Source: Pelobates cultripes (taxonomy: Eukaryota; Chordata; Amphibia; Anura; Pelobatidae). From it: DNA of 64,000 nt. The position numbers and the translations under genes are program-made. Below, piece by piece: positions 1-9,853 of the stretch. The notes under the pieces were generated by a model. The model was not told where the DNA came from and made no database searches. It saw nothing but the letters and a program-made list of their open reading frames with translations. Where the stretch lies: positions 118,094,643 through 118,158,642 of the forward strand of contig OW240915.1 of NCBI GenBank assembly GCA_933207985.1, in the 5' to 3' direction. Each line of letters starts with the position of its first letter. Position 1 is the stretch's first letter.

Positions 1-19
1 CCCCCCCCCTTACTCAAGT

Positions 20-290
20 CAGAGGGGGCCGCCGTTTCATGCTGCAGCCGCCGGACCGGGTGGCAGCCTTGCCGGTCCGGCGGCATTCCTCTCACTAACG
101 CTAGAGGAGGAGGAGGAGGAGGAGCATGTGTCTATCATGCTTCTTTGTGGTTCCCACATCCTGTGCTGGGAATTGTGGGAACCGCAGGGAGCATGACAGA
201 CACATGCTCCTCCTCCTCCTCCTCTAGCGTTAGTGAGAAGGCTGCCACCCGGTCCGGCGGCTGCAGCATGAAACGCGGCCGGCCCCCTCA
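20..290. repeat. Long imperfect GC-rich palindrome
   Basis: The left arm (about 20-134) and right arm (about 197-290) are reverse complements. Both contain the same GGA-rich or TCC-rich run next to CACTAACGCTAG or its complement, and both continue outward through a GCCGCCGGACC-type block. A short extra GC block breaks the left arm near 67-87. The central part (about 140-190) also folds, pairing GGTTCCCACA with TGTGGGAACC. This is a foldback or terminal-inverted-repeat structure of unknown family. The serine- or proline-rich reading frames across it are by-products of the GGA repeats and are not treated as genes. Confidence 0.75.
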
Positions 291-640
291 CAGTGTGCCA
301 CCGGGCCGGCCACCCGGTGGCACCTTCCGCAGTCCCCAAATGCCGCCCCCAATCCAGCCCTGCCGCCGGGCCCCCTGAAGGCGGCCCTGGCGGCGGGCCC
401 CCCTCCCGGCCTGGCCCTCGGACCGTGTCCGAAGTGCCCGACCGGTCAGTCCGCCCCTGGTTTTAAAGCACCTCTTAAAGGATTGAAGACTGGGGGAGGC
501 AGGCTATTCCATAGGAAGGGAGCCGCCTGCGAGAAGTCCTGCAAGATCGAGTTGGCCGTACGGATGTGAGCAGTGGACAGGAGAAGGTCACGGGCAGAGC
601 GGAGGGAACGAGGAGCATACTTATTGATCTGTGAAGAGAT
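291..640. other. GC-rich stretch, no gene recognised
   Basis: The first half is very rich in C, G and CpG and falls to ordinary composition after about 470. No open frame shows a recognisable family, and no repeat unit was identified. It could be the inner part of the adjacent palindromic element. Confidence 0.4.
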
Positions 641-711
641 AAGAGGGGCTATATCTATAATTTCTTTCTAAGTGTATTTTGATATATATATATATAATCC
701 CAAAATAGAAT

Positions 712-750
<39 letters not shown>

Positions 751-776
751 CTTTTAAAAATTATTTTTACAGTTAG

Positions 777-807
<31 letters not shown>

Positions 808-1300
808 AATTTTTATATTAATATATGTACATATTAATAAACAAATACAGGTTGTGTGACATTGTATATAAGATATATATATATATATATATATATACAT
901 TTTTAATTTTTTTATCTTTATTTTTTTAACTTCTATTAACTTTTTTTTTTTTTAACTTTTCAACCAGCAGGGGGACTGCCTGTCAGTTCAGGCAGTCCCC
1001 CTGCTTGCAGCATTATGAACACCTATGGGGGCCATGCGACCGCTCTTTTAGAGCAGTCTCATGGCCCCTGGGGGTCCTTTTTTGCAGAGGGGGGACTCTA
1101 TGGGCTCAGTCCAGAGAGTTCCCCCAAAGAAGAAGACCGATCGCCGGTGGGGGAACGCGTCGATCGGTAAGTACATGGAAGGGCGGGTAGGGGTTATTTT
1201 TTTTTAAATTACATTATTTATTTTGTGTACATATACTGAGTGCCTCGACCACTCGAGGCACTCAGTAGAGACAGAGCATCGGAAGTCTGCTGAAGTGGTT
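641..1300. repeat. AT-microsatellite and hairpin repeat
   Basis: Several (TA)n tracts (about 678-705, 718-748, 777-797, 869-896) are followed by three hairpins: 967-1004 (CAGCAGGGGGACTGCC pairing with GGCAGTCCCCCTGCTT), about 1027-1073, and 1232-1265 (ACTGAGTGCCTCGA with its complement). The same combination of (TA)n and a CAGCAGGGGG-type hairpin occurs in the TTAA-flanked element at 58997-61155, so this is probably a fragment of that class of non-autonomous DNA transposon. Ends are not defined. Confidence 0.55.
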
Positions 1301-1686
1301 TCACACTTATGTTGCGAATTGCCAACATTCTAATTAGTTGGTGTGAACAGTCCAAGGGGCACTGGGAAGGTCCCGTTCCCCCTAGATGGCGTTCGTCTAA
1401 CGAACGGGCCGCTACCCAAAGTTGGTATGCTCCAAAGCTTCCCTTGCGGTTTTCCCACCTTGTTAAAAGATGCGAATATTCTAACGAGGTGTGAACGTTC
1501 CAAACAAACATTCTAAAAGGGGGTATTGAGGTGGTCCCCGTTCGGGAGGCGAACAAAACTTGTTTGTATGGGGACTACCGAATGGGGAATAGGTAAAACA
1601 TGAGAATACAATGTAGGGGAAAACACGGGGATTGTCACACAGCAATTCACTAGCAGGTAGCCGTCCCGCCACAGCATCCCTTTAGG
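1301..1686. other. No gene recognised; possible piggyBac 5' flank
   Basis: This stretch lies directly upstream of the piggyBac-like N-terminus. A small palindrome GTTCGTCTAACGAAC sits near 1391-1405. No coding family and no piggyBac 5' terminal repeat could be identified. Confidence 0.3.
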
Positions 1687-3595
1687 TCAAAAGTGGTTTT
1701 AGACCAGCTAGAAGACCGCGATAGTGAATTAGAAACACTTGCAGAATTGAGCGATAGTGATTCATGGGTACAGATTTTCCCTGTTGAACGATGCTCCTAG
1801 TGCTCGCCAAGGACCATCAGCACCACACTCGACGCCACAAACCCCGCAAACCGCCGTAGCTTGGTTGGGGTTTCGTCATCCTCCACCCACCCTGGACCCA
1901 AGACCGGGCTCCAGCTTCCAGTGGGTGAACCTCTCCTTAGTCCAGAGTGTCCCCAGAGTGTAGTTCTCCAATCCCCCAAACATGAGCCAAGAATTCATGA
2001 AGGGTAGAACAGGTCTGTTTAATGCAAGCCAGCACTCACGATTTATACAATTCCTCAGGCCAGAGGCACACCTCCTGGACCTGATGGAACACAGGCACAC
2101 AAAGGACACAAACCAATCAGAACAATACAACAATGTCGACAATCACACATACAGCACACATGCCCTTCCCTCTGCCTGTGATACAATTAACTAAGACAAT
2201 GGACTAACTTAATTAACTCTAAGCAGAAAAAAACATACATTTTACAAACCCTGAAAAGTACCCCAAAATACAACATATCACATGCTCTGATAGCCTCGAG
2301 CTGGGTGAACAACATATCCAAAAATCACCCAGATCGGTTCATGAATTTCCTGGAAGTCTGATTTTTGCCCCACCGTGCACATGGTCCCATGCCCAAAACA
2401 GTTCCATACACTCGATGGCAAAACACTGCTGGACAATTTAAGATGGCCGCCGCCACATGTTGTTGAATCTGTTCTAGTTAAAAGTCCAAGGGACATAAAC
2501 AGTGCCTTTAATATCCAATATGCCCAAATAGTGTTTTTAAAGGGCAATATATCCCAGGGCCATAGTCACAGGGCAAGAGGCTGGCAAGCAGGGCTCTCCA
2601 AATCCCAGTGACAAAGGTGCTTTTGTCACAGGTACAATACATTGCATCAAAGAGAGCATGATTTGGCGTAAAATCCTTCATGCTATGCGAATCGTCAACT
2701 GGATACATTTGGAATCAAGTCATTTACACTGAAAAAGGAAGAAAATTTATTCCAAAATACAGCAACTTCTGTTCTTTCACTCATTGACCCATTGCTAAAT
2801 CAGGGCTATTGCGTAACAACCAACAACTTGTATACGTCTCCTGAACTTTATGAGTTTCTTCTGCAAAACAAAACAGATGCTTATGGAACCGTTAGGGCTA
2901 ACCAACGCGACATACCGCCAATGTTTGGCAATAAGAAGCTAAAGACTGGAGAAAAGTTTGCCTGGCAAAAAGGCAAAATGATGGCACTGCGATGGCGTGA
3001 CAAGAAATATGTGTGCCTAATGAGTACAGTTCATAATACCTCCACTGTTATGGTACGCACGAAAGATGGGAAAGAAATCATGAAGCCACAAGTAGTGATA
3101 GACTACAATAACACCATAGGAGGTGTCGACAAAGTCGACCATGCTATGAAATTCTACCCAGCAATGAGGAAACAGCAGAAGTAGTACTACAAGAAGATCT
3201 TCAGGCATCTATTTGAGCAATGCTTGTGGAATGCCTACATTCTGTTAGAAAAAAAAAAAAGTGACAAGCCTGTGATTCATTCTGACTTCATTTGGAAAGT
3301 TGCCGAATGTATCTCTGTGAACCACCAAACACCATCAATGGCTGTGAATACAACTGGACTTCGCGCTGTTGGTGTTGTCAACCCCATATGCCTGACTGGT
3401 CGTTACTTCATGGACTACATCCCACAAACAGAGAAAAAATCAGCACCTACAAGGATGTGCATGGTTTGTTGCTCGAAACGAGATGACAGTGGAAAGAAAA
3501 TCAGAAAGGAAACCAGGTTCCATTGTCCTGATTGTGACGTCAGACTTTGTGCAGTCCCATGTTTCAAAATTTTTCATACACAGGATGTTTACTAA
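1687..3595 (+). pseudogene. PiggyBac-like transposase, broken (DDE_Tnp_1_7)
   Basis: A cut-and-paste transposase relic in pieces. 1687-1771 encodes an acidic, Asp/Glu-rich N-terminal stretch containing ELETLAELSDSDSW, typical of piggyBac N-termini. 1772-2630 is an inserted LTR. From about 2645 the catalytic domain continues in changing frames: STGYIWN and IYTEKG, then 2792-3184 (NNLYTSPEL, YNNTIGGVDKVDH with the conserved late Asp), an in-frame stop at 3182-3184, and 3224-3595 ending in a cysteine-rich zinc-binding tail (CMVCCSK, FHCPDCDVRLCAVPC). Part of the N-terminal catalytic region between the acidic leader and STGYIWN is missing. Family assignment is firm (PGBD4-like). The gene is clearly dead. 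Confidence 0.88.
1772..2630 (-). mobile_element. Family-F LTR (solo, 3'-truncated) inside piggyBac
   Basis: Read on the minus strand, it starts TGTGACAAAAGCACC and runs through the family hallmarks: a CTTGCCAGCCTCTTGCCCTG-type box, a GGAAATTCATGAA-like box, and near its end a block homologous to 7280-7460 and 39530-39660. The outermost ~40 bases of the usual ...GTTACA end are missing. GGTAC flanks both sides (1767-1771 and 2631-2635). This may be the target duplication of the insertion, but the damaged LTR end makes that tentative. Confidence 0.75.
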
Positions 3596-3907
3596 ACCGA
3601 TATGCAGTGTCTAGTATTACAGTGACTAGTAATATTGTACCCTTGTTTGGACAAATTTGTGTTTTTGGTTTGATTGCATTATTAATTAAATGTATTGTTA
3701 TATTATTATTTTTTTATAATTCTTTATTATATTATAATTTATGATTTCGTGTTTCAAACTGTATCATACCTGGGATGTCTATTAGACTCTTGTTTGGACA
3801 GATTTAAGTGAGTTATTCCTAAGAATTACAAGCCTACAATATGAAACAACAAATTTCCATACAAAACAATGTACCGCTTAAACATTCAAAAATACTGACA
3901 TAAACAG

Positions 3908-3924
3908 ACCGCCAGGGAGGTTAA
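3908..3924 (+). repeat. Candidate piggyBac 3' end with TTAA target site
   Basis: ACCGCCAGGGAGGTTAA lies 310 bases after the transposase stop. piggyBac transposons insert at TTAA, and a TTAACCTCCCTGGCGGT-type terminus is consistent with that family. The matching 5' end was not found in this window, so only the 3' boundary is proposed. 3596-3907 holds the AT-rich 3' non-coding part. Confidence 0.5.
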
Positions 3925-3939
3925 TAAACATCTTAATAT

Positions 3940-4860
3940 TTTAAAAATAAAAAACCAGTGTGGACCAGATCAAATCCCAGCAATGTTGCTGAAGCTCAGT
4001 GCACTGGCAATTGCTAAACCTGTCACTATCCTTATCAATGAATCTCTGGTGTCAGGACACATACCCATGTACCCATAACTTTGGAAGACTGCAAAAGTTG
4101 TACCTATCCATAAAAGTGGTGACAATACTTTGGTATCTAACTATCGCCCGATATCATTGCTCCCAGTATTGTCAAAAATCTTGGAAAAATTTGTCCACAC
4201 GCAACTATGTGATATTCTCAGCGATCAAATTATCTGACCCCTGATCAATCAGGCTTTTGTCCATATCACTCAACTTCGACTGCCCTTTTAAAAGTTTGCA
4301 GTGACATCCAAATTGGCATGGAACAAGGAGACTTAACTGGAACTTTTTTCCTTGATTTTGCCAAGGCCTTTGACACAGTAGACCATGGCAGTCTTTTGCA
4401 AAAACATAAAAACTCATTGGTGATCGTCCGCTAACCTGATTTCAATCATATGTTTCAGACTGATTGGAATATGTGGCCATTTCTGATAGCGCTTCCCTCC
4501 ATGCTCTGCCCCCTGCTATTCACATTATTTATAAATGACCTGCCCAACGTCGGCAAATCCTCAACTGTACACATGTATGCAGACAACACTGTGTGTACAG
4601 CTAGTACAAGCCACCGCAGCTTGAGGCTGTGCTCCAAAACCAATTCACAGAGGTGGATAGTGGATAACAAACTCTTCCTAAACACTGACTAAACGGTTAC
4701 AATGATCTTTGGAACAGTACCAATATTACGTAAACTACAAAATCAAAAAAATTCAAATAGCACACTGACAGCAGTCTGCTCTTTTAAATATCTAGGTATG
4801 TTGCTAGACCCCAATCTATCCTTTGCCCTTCACATTGAAAAAATCTCTTCAAAACGTTAT
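3940..4860 (+). pseudogene. CR1/L2-clade LINE reverse transcriptase fragment
   Basis: Conceptual translation in shifting frames gives reverse transcriptase blocks in the correct order: [20 protein letters not shown] (about 4115-4170), the DFAKAFDTVDH block of motif A (about 4350-4390), LFTLFINDLP (about 4510-4545), a degraded catalytic box MYADN near 4575-4590, and SFKYLGMLLDPNLSF (about 4780-4825). Stops and small indels break it throughout. The element lacks its 5' region and endonuclease and ends at an LTR fragment. CR1 versus L2 or Rex1 cannot be settled by eye. Confidence 0.8.
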
Positions 4861-4970
4861 GGATATATTGAGCGCTCAGGGGATCTGGGGATAGGTTGAA
4901 TGTGGGGGTTCTGTTCAGTATGATAGGAATTATGTATTTTTGCTGTTGTTGTGAATAGAGATATTTTCTA
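4861..4970 (+). mobile_element. Family-F LTR fragment flanking hairpin element
   Basis: GATATATTGAGCGCTCAG through GTGAATAGAGATATTTTCTA is nearly the same as 11343-11455, where it is the interior of a complete solo LTR. In both places the TA-flanked hairpin element starts at the same point of the LTR, so the two loci share an LTR subtype that already carried the insertion. Confidence 0.65.
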
Positions 4971-5218
4971 GGCATGTGCATGGGGAAAATATTCGTCTCG
5001 GTTCGGCATTCCAAAATTCGTGACTTCGTCAATTTGGGACTTCGGAACATTGGCAACTTCGGCACTTGAACACTTGGCCAACTTCGGCACTTCGCCAACT
5101 TTGGCACTTCGGAACTCCGGCATTTCGGGACTTTTCTTGCAGCCACTTGGTAGATAACTCCCTAATTCCCACTGTATTAGGGAGTTATCTACCAAAAGGC
5201 TGAAAGACCTAAATTGGT

Positions 5219-6257
5219 TGTGGCAAACATAGCCACTTGGACACTATAAAGAGACTGTGCCTTTAAGGGTTGCCTATATGGTTGTGGGTAAATTACAACC
5301 CGCATACATTCAACATAGTTAAGCCCATAGGCTTAACTATGTTGAATGTATGCGGGTTGTAATTTACATGTATTTGTTGTATTGGCTATCTGCCGAATGC
5401 AGATAGCTGTTTGTATTGGATTTTTCTTTCGTTTCACGAACGGCACTTTTGCGGGCCGTTCGTGAGCCAAAAACACCCCCATGTAGTAGCCCACACACTT
5501 AGAGGCGTGTGGCGCTTGTTAACCGATTACAACAATGTTGCAATCGGTAATTAGAGGCTCTCCTAAGTGGCCGCCGTTCGACTACCGACCATGCGGCGGT
5601 CGGCCATCTTGGATCCTTTGTTCCCTCAGCGGTGTTAGGTCGCATGGTACTAAAAACGGCTACTCGACGGCATGAACACCGCTGAGCCTCCAGGCCATTC
5701 GAGAGCTCCAGGCCGTTCGGTACTTTGTTCCCTGGAAGGCAATCGGTCATTTAAACATGTATTTTAATAAATGTGTTTTTCGTGCGGCGTTCAGTTGTTT
5801 TAGCTGGGATCTGAGCGGTAATCTCACAAATGATGCGCTCAGACCCCAGCTATCTACCGAACGTCCATTCGTGCAAATAGACCGTATATTACCACAGTTA
5901 TGCATTTTAATATAAATTGTCGGTTCTGCTGCACGGAGGGATTATCCACTTAACGGTACATTCCTGTGGGAGGATCCCTCTCGTGCACCAGTGCCTGATG
6001 GGAGAAATGCCCTGTATTGTAAGTCCCCCATGTAGTCCCCTCTGGGAATGCCCCTGGGAGGGGACTCAGGAAACCCCTTGCATGGGGACTTGTATAAATT
6101 GTGGAGCTGGAAATAAAGACCTCAGTTGACTCTCAGAACTGTATTTCGTCCGTTTACTGGGAGGTTTGGGATATTGCCTTGCTTTTTCCAGCGCTTGACT
6201 GTGGATTACTTCCTGAACCAGCGGAATTCGTGGATTTAATATTGGCGTTCCGCTACA
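5219..6257 (+). mobile_element. Solo LTR of family F, TSD TTGGT
   Basis: Starts TGTGGCAAAC and ends GCTACA, with TTGGT on both sides (5214-5218 and 6258-6262). Removing it restores the hairpin GGCTGAAAGACC...GGTCTTTCAGCC of the host element, which shows it is a clean solo LTR of 1039 bases. A TATAAA near 6092 and AATAAA near 6111 fit an LTR promoter and polyadenylation signal. A nearly identical relative sits at 37892-38820 on the other strand. Long open frames across it are not genes. Confidence 0.9.
5291..5366. repeat. Perfect hairpin inside the LTR
   Basis: AAATTACAACCCGCATACA... pairs with ...TGTATGCGGGTTGTAATTT. The arms are roughly 36 bases each, around the centre AAGCCCATAGGCTT. It lies in the U3 part of the solo LTR and would form a very stable stem in RNA or single-stranded DNA. 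Confidence 0.8.
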
Positions 6258-7238
6258 TTGGTCTTTCAGCCAAATTTACTAATACTAAGTAAAAATTACT
6301 TAGTATTAGTAAATTTTGCCCCTACTCGCTATACCGCAAGTAGGGGCATGTCTAGTAAACAGTGAGCAGCATGTGGCTGCTCACTGTTAAAAAATAAATA
6401 AATTAAAAAAAAGTCACCCCTCCCTGAGCGGCGGGTGGGGGCCCTAAAGTAAAAAAAGGGGGGAGGACCTATTCTCCCCACCGACCCCCACCCCTGAGCC
6501 GTGGCTTGACTGGGGTCCTGGAACTGCTCCCTCCTGAATGGGGAATTGGCTCAAGACACCACAGGCACCGGACGACCCGCAGTCCTGGAACCCTTTGGAA
6601 TGATATGGATTTCTGCACAAATTGGTCATAAAATGTGATCTGATCCTCATCTAAGTCACAACAATAGACAATCACAGTCTGCTTAAACTAATAACACACA
6701 AAGAATGAAATGTTGCCATGTTTTTATTGAACACACCATGTAAACATTCACAGTGCAGGTGGAAAAAGTATGTGACACAGGAGTAATCTTCTTTCCCTCT
6801 CTGGATCAGATACTGCATTAACCCAATTATCTCCAGGCAGAAAAAACAAACATTTCTAAAAAGTCCCCAAAGTACCCCAAAACAAATGATATCACCACAA
6901 ATGTCACATCCTGATAGCCCTGAACTGGGTAACCAACATATCCATAAATCACCCAGGTCAGTCAGGGGTTAAGGAATTTCCTGGAAGTCATTTATTTGAC
7001 CGACCACGGGCATGGTCCCACAACCGAAAATAGTTTCATAGAATCGTGGCTAAGTCCCCCTGAAGCCTATTCGCGGTTTTGGTCCATGTGAACAAGATGG
7101 CCACCACCTCGTGGCACTTAGATCACAGAGGTGCAAATTGCAACAATGTATCAATTAAGCTTAACAAGCTCCAGGGTGGTTTCCGGTTTGTGTGGCTGTT
7201 CGGTAAACAAACCATATAATTCAAATAGACAAATAGAC

Positions 7239-7872
7239 TGTAACGGATCACCTGGCACCCCGCCTGTGTACCTCCGTTGACAGATGCTCCTAGCGTTTCC
7301 TGAGGGCTCCAAGCACTCCACCAGAGATGATAACCACCACAGACCCCACAAACTGCCGCAGCTTGGTTGGGGTCTCACCGTCTCCTGCCCACCTTGGACC
7401 AATGACAAGGCTCCAGGTTCCAGTGGGTGAACCTCTCTTTCCCCAGAGAGTGAAGCAGGACAGGAACAGGAACAAACTCTTACAAGAGCTTAGTGATTAT
7501 TCAAGGTTTAATGATACAGCTGCTTCTTTTATACAGTATTTCCCCACAAGGTTACCGCCCACGTGGACCTTGTGGGGCATAGGACATGAAACTCACAAAC
7601 CAATATAAAACAGAGCTTTACATTTGAACACTCCAAGTTACTGTACACTAACCCTCCCCTCTGCCTGTGATACAATTAACAAACACAATGGACTAACTCA
7701 ATTACCACAGGCAGAAAACATACATAGTCACAGGGCAGGAGGCGGGCAAGCAGGCCCCTCCAAAAACCCATGGCAAACCTCTTAACCCCTTAAGGACACA
7801 TGACATTTGTGACATGTCATGATTCCCTTTTATTCTAGAAGTTTAAGGAGTTAAGAGGGGGAATTTGTCACA
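7239..7872 (-). mobile_element. Nested solo LTR (family F)
   Basis: Read on the minus strand it starts TGTGACAAATTCCC and ends GATCCGTTACA. The flanks TAGAC (7234-7238) and GAGAC (7873-7877) agree in four of five bases, as expected for an old target duplication. Removing it rejoins the surrounding family-F LTR. Near its start it carries a short CCTTAAGGACACATGAC...TTTAAGGAGTTAAG foldback at about 7790-7855, which looks like a small MITE insertion. Confidence 0.75.
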
Positions 7873-8367
7873 GAGACTTTTATATCACAGTCTACAGGGT
7901 CCTGAGTCTGTGGGCAGGAGGCTGGTAAGCAGGCTCCTCCAGGAGCTCGTGGCAAACTCAGGTAAAAAGGGAAGCGTGTCACAGTTGTCCTCTCCCTCGA
8001 TGCATGTGCTCGACCAGCCACATGTAGAGGTTTGCTGCATGCCACTGCAAGGCCACACTTCCATCATGATCAGTGTCTCCAGTCCTCTAATGGCTGTTCT
8101 CCCAGGAACGGCATTTGCAACTCCATTTGTTCCCATCAGCACTGGTTGGTGGTCGGGAGGTCCTCGCTCAAGAAGGGTCGAATTTTGTCAAGGTCCTCCT
8201 TCCATAGATCACCACACTCCATTCTGGTTCTCTCCTGGCTGGAATGGGGTCATCAGAACTGCACAGAACATCCTGTAGCCACTGCTGGAGTACATGCCTT
8301 CAATATCCCCACTTCCCATTGGTGGGTGTTAACGAAGATGCACTGATTTCCCCACAGCTAGGAAGCC

Positions 8368-8385
8368 ATCTCACTGCTGACACCA
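8368..8385 (-). promoter_or_regulatory. Primer-binding-site-like sequence
   Basis: TGGTGTCAGCAGTGAGAT starts two bases after the LTR end. TGG (complement of tRNA CCA) directly after an LTR is the retroviral and retrotransposon priming signature. Two other copies of the family carry related sequences at the same place (39443-39461 and 63001-63019). The TGGTGTCA...AGTGRGAT form resembles the 3' end complement of a leucine tRNA, but the tRNA is inferred, not proven. Confidence 0.6.
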
Positions 8386-9661
8386 CTTGTAGCAGTGCTC
8401 CCTGTACTCTGGCTGGGCAACTCTCTTCATAGCTGGAACCGGGGAAAGACCTCAATGCTTCTGCCCCAATCACCTTGGCTTGATTGGGGTCCTCCTGGAG
8501 CCTCTCTGTCTTGGAACAGGACAGGGAACTAGCTCTATTCCCTACCAGGGACTGGACTACACACCGTCCTGGGAGCTATAGTCCTTACAAAGACTTTCCC
8601 CACTGAATCCTCCACGAGCTGGAACAAAATGCTAAGCAGTCAATAGCCCTTACCCTCACAGTAACTAGACGACACATAGTTCTGGGAGTACAACAAATTT
8701 TAATGAGTCAAACTCTGCCTTTTATGCACAGACCCCAGCAGGGTGTCTCCAAATAATACAATGCAAGCCCCTCCCAGGAATTTCTGGGCCTGGGAGATAA
8801 TTAAGTTAAAGACTGGGACAGAGAGCCCAACACAAAACATAAAAATACCCCGAAACATCATTAATACATATAATAACCCCATGTCATACATCCCCAAACA
8901 GCCCTGATATGAGCACCCAAGTTCTCTAAATAGCGCTCAGATCCATGCCACCGGCGCACACGCGGTCCTAGCCCTAGATAGTTCAAGGTCATTTGGTGCT
9001 TTTACTGGTTAACTTTCAGGAGCTCCTGTGGCTGAAATACAGGATGCTCCGTCTGGCTCTCAGGGAGCGTTTGTTCCGCTTCGTCTCGGGCACCTTCCCT
9101 CCAAACAGCACTCTCCTGGATGGTCACAAAGTGGTTTAAAACCCTGGACCAAGTTGTCGAGGAACCGCAAGGTCACCTCATGCTCAAAACAGTTCCATAA
9201 CATTTGTGGCTAAGTCCTGCTGAAGTGACACAGAAACCACAAAGTCCTTATACTGAAATTAGTTCCATAGCGGTCACGGCTAAGTACAGCTGAGATCCAT
9301 TCATGGGTTTGTTCATGTAAACAGCCGCCAGAGAGCTAGCATTAGGTTACATTCGAATGAAGAGAAAGTGCTGAACCAGGGGTACCTAGGGAAAGCTGCT
9401 AATGGCGGCTGGGCAGGGTAACTCCCGAATGGGATCTCGGACCTGGATTGGTGGGCAGGAGGCCAGCTTCCACGCTCCTCCATGAGTTTGTGGAAAATAT
9501 CCATAGAAAAGAGCATTTGTCACATGGTCTAAAAGCATTTAGTAGTCCTTTAATGTATATGCATATACACTTCTATGTATGTTTGTATTATCAAAAATTA
9601 CCAATTGTTGCTAATTTATTCACTTGCCTTTCCTTCTTAATATAACACATTTAAATTGCAG

Positions 9662-9853
9662 GGCTCCAATGAACTGAACAAAGCTCTTCTACACAAGATA
9701 AACAACAGTAAAAAAATTCATCTTGTACCATGCTGCCTGGGGGACACATTTGTATTACGTTTTGCTGTCTGTGCTCGAAATGTGGATTCCAATCACATTA
9801 TATTTGCCTGGAAGCACATTGCAGAACTGGCTGTGGAACTTTTAAATGCATAG
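9662..9853 (+). CDS. DDC: Terminal coding exon of aromatic-L-amino-acid decarboxylase
   Basis: Encodes 63 residues plus a stop (TAG 9851-9853) and matches the extreme C-terminus of vertebrate DOPA/5-HTP decarboxylase, the PLP enzyme that makes dopamine and serotonin in the cytosol. Diagnostic blocks are [18 protein letters not shown] and a final AWKHIAELA helix. A pyrimidine-rich tract and AG acceptor (9660-9661) precede it, and the first codon GGC starts in phase 0, so this is an exon of an intron-containing gene rather than a retrocopy. No earlier exon is recognisable between 1 and 9600, which is all repeat, so the preceding intron is large. DDC is preferred over histidine decarboxylase by these blocks. 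The paralogue is uncertain and the gene may be a duplicate. The last few residues usual in mammals are absent. Confidence 0.8.
   Translation, partial: GSNELNKALLHKINNSKKIHLVPCCLGDTFVLRFAVCARNVDSNHIIFAWKHIAELAVELLNA

Larger units (their letters stand above)
4971..6490 (+). mobile_element. Hairpin-chain DNA element, copy 1 (split by an LTR)
   Basis: Starts GGCATGTGCATGGGG directly after TA. Next come an array of ACTTCGGCA/ACTTTGGCA-type octamers (about 5030-5130) and then a series of perfect hairpins: GATAACTCCCTAATTCCC with its complement (5152-5194); GGCTGAAAGACC with GGTCTTTCAGCC (5199-5213 joined to 6258-6272 across the inserted LTR); AAATTTACTAATACTAAG with its complement (about 6273-6317); CCCCTACT/AGTAGGGG (about 6319-6346); CAGTGAGCAGC/GCTGCTCACTG (about 6360-6387); and a GGTGGGGGCCC block. 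No protein is encoded. Compared with copy 2, the internal hairpin cassette is in the opposite orientation. The right terminus is lost. Confidence 0.7.
6491..9524 (-). mobile_element. Short LTR retroelement of family F (no gag), with nested LTR
   Basis: On the minus strand the 5' LTR is 9524 to 8388 (starts TGTGACAAATGC, ends GCTACA). It is followed after two bases by a primer-binding-like site TGGTGTCAGCAGTGAGAT (8385-8368). The internal region is only about 412 bases (8387-7976) and ends in a purine tract GAGGGAGAGGACAAC. The 3' LTR begins TGTGACACGC at about 7976 and runs to about 6491, interrupted by a second LTR at 7239-7872. No gag-like or pol-like coding was recognised in the internal part, so this is a TRIM-like or deleted copy. 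TGGTC follows the 5' LTR. The partner duplication is lost at the damaged 3' end. Confidence 0.7.

Noticed and set aside
37..378. Ser-rich and Ala-rich open frames on both strands
   Set aside because: They arise from the GGA/TCC repeat in a palindrome; mirror frames on both strands come from the same inverted repeat and show no protein family.
4784..5195. Repetitive Pro-Lys-Cys-Arg-Ser protein on the minus strand
   Set aside because: Translation of the ACTTCGGCA octamer array; it breaks differently in the second copy at 11341-11592.
7885..8346. Frames of 85-137 codons in the internal region of the short LTR element, considered as gag
   Set aside because: None shows the gag-like motif order seen in the other three elements, and plus- and minus-strand frames are equally long.
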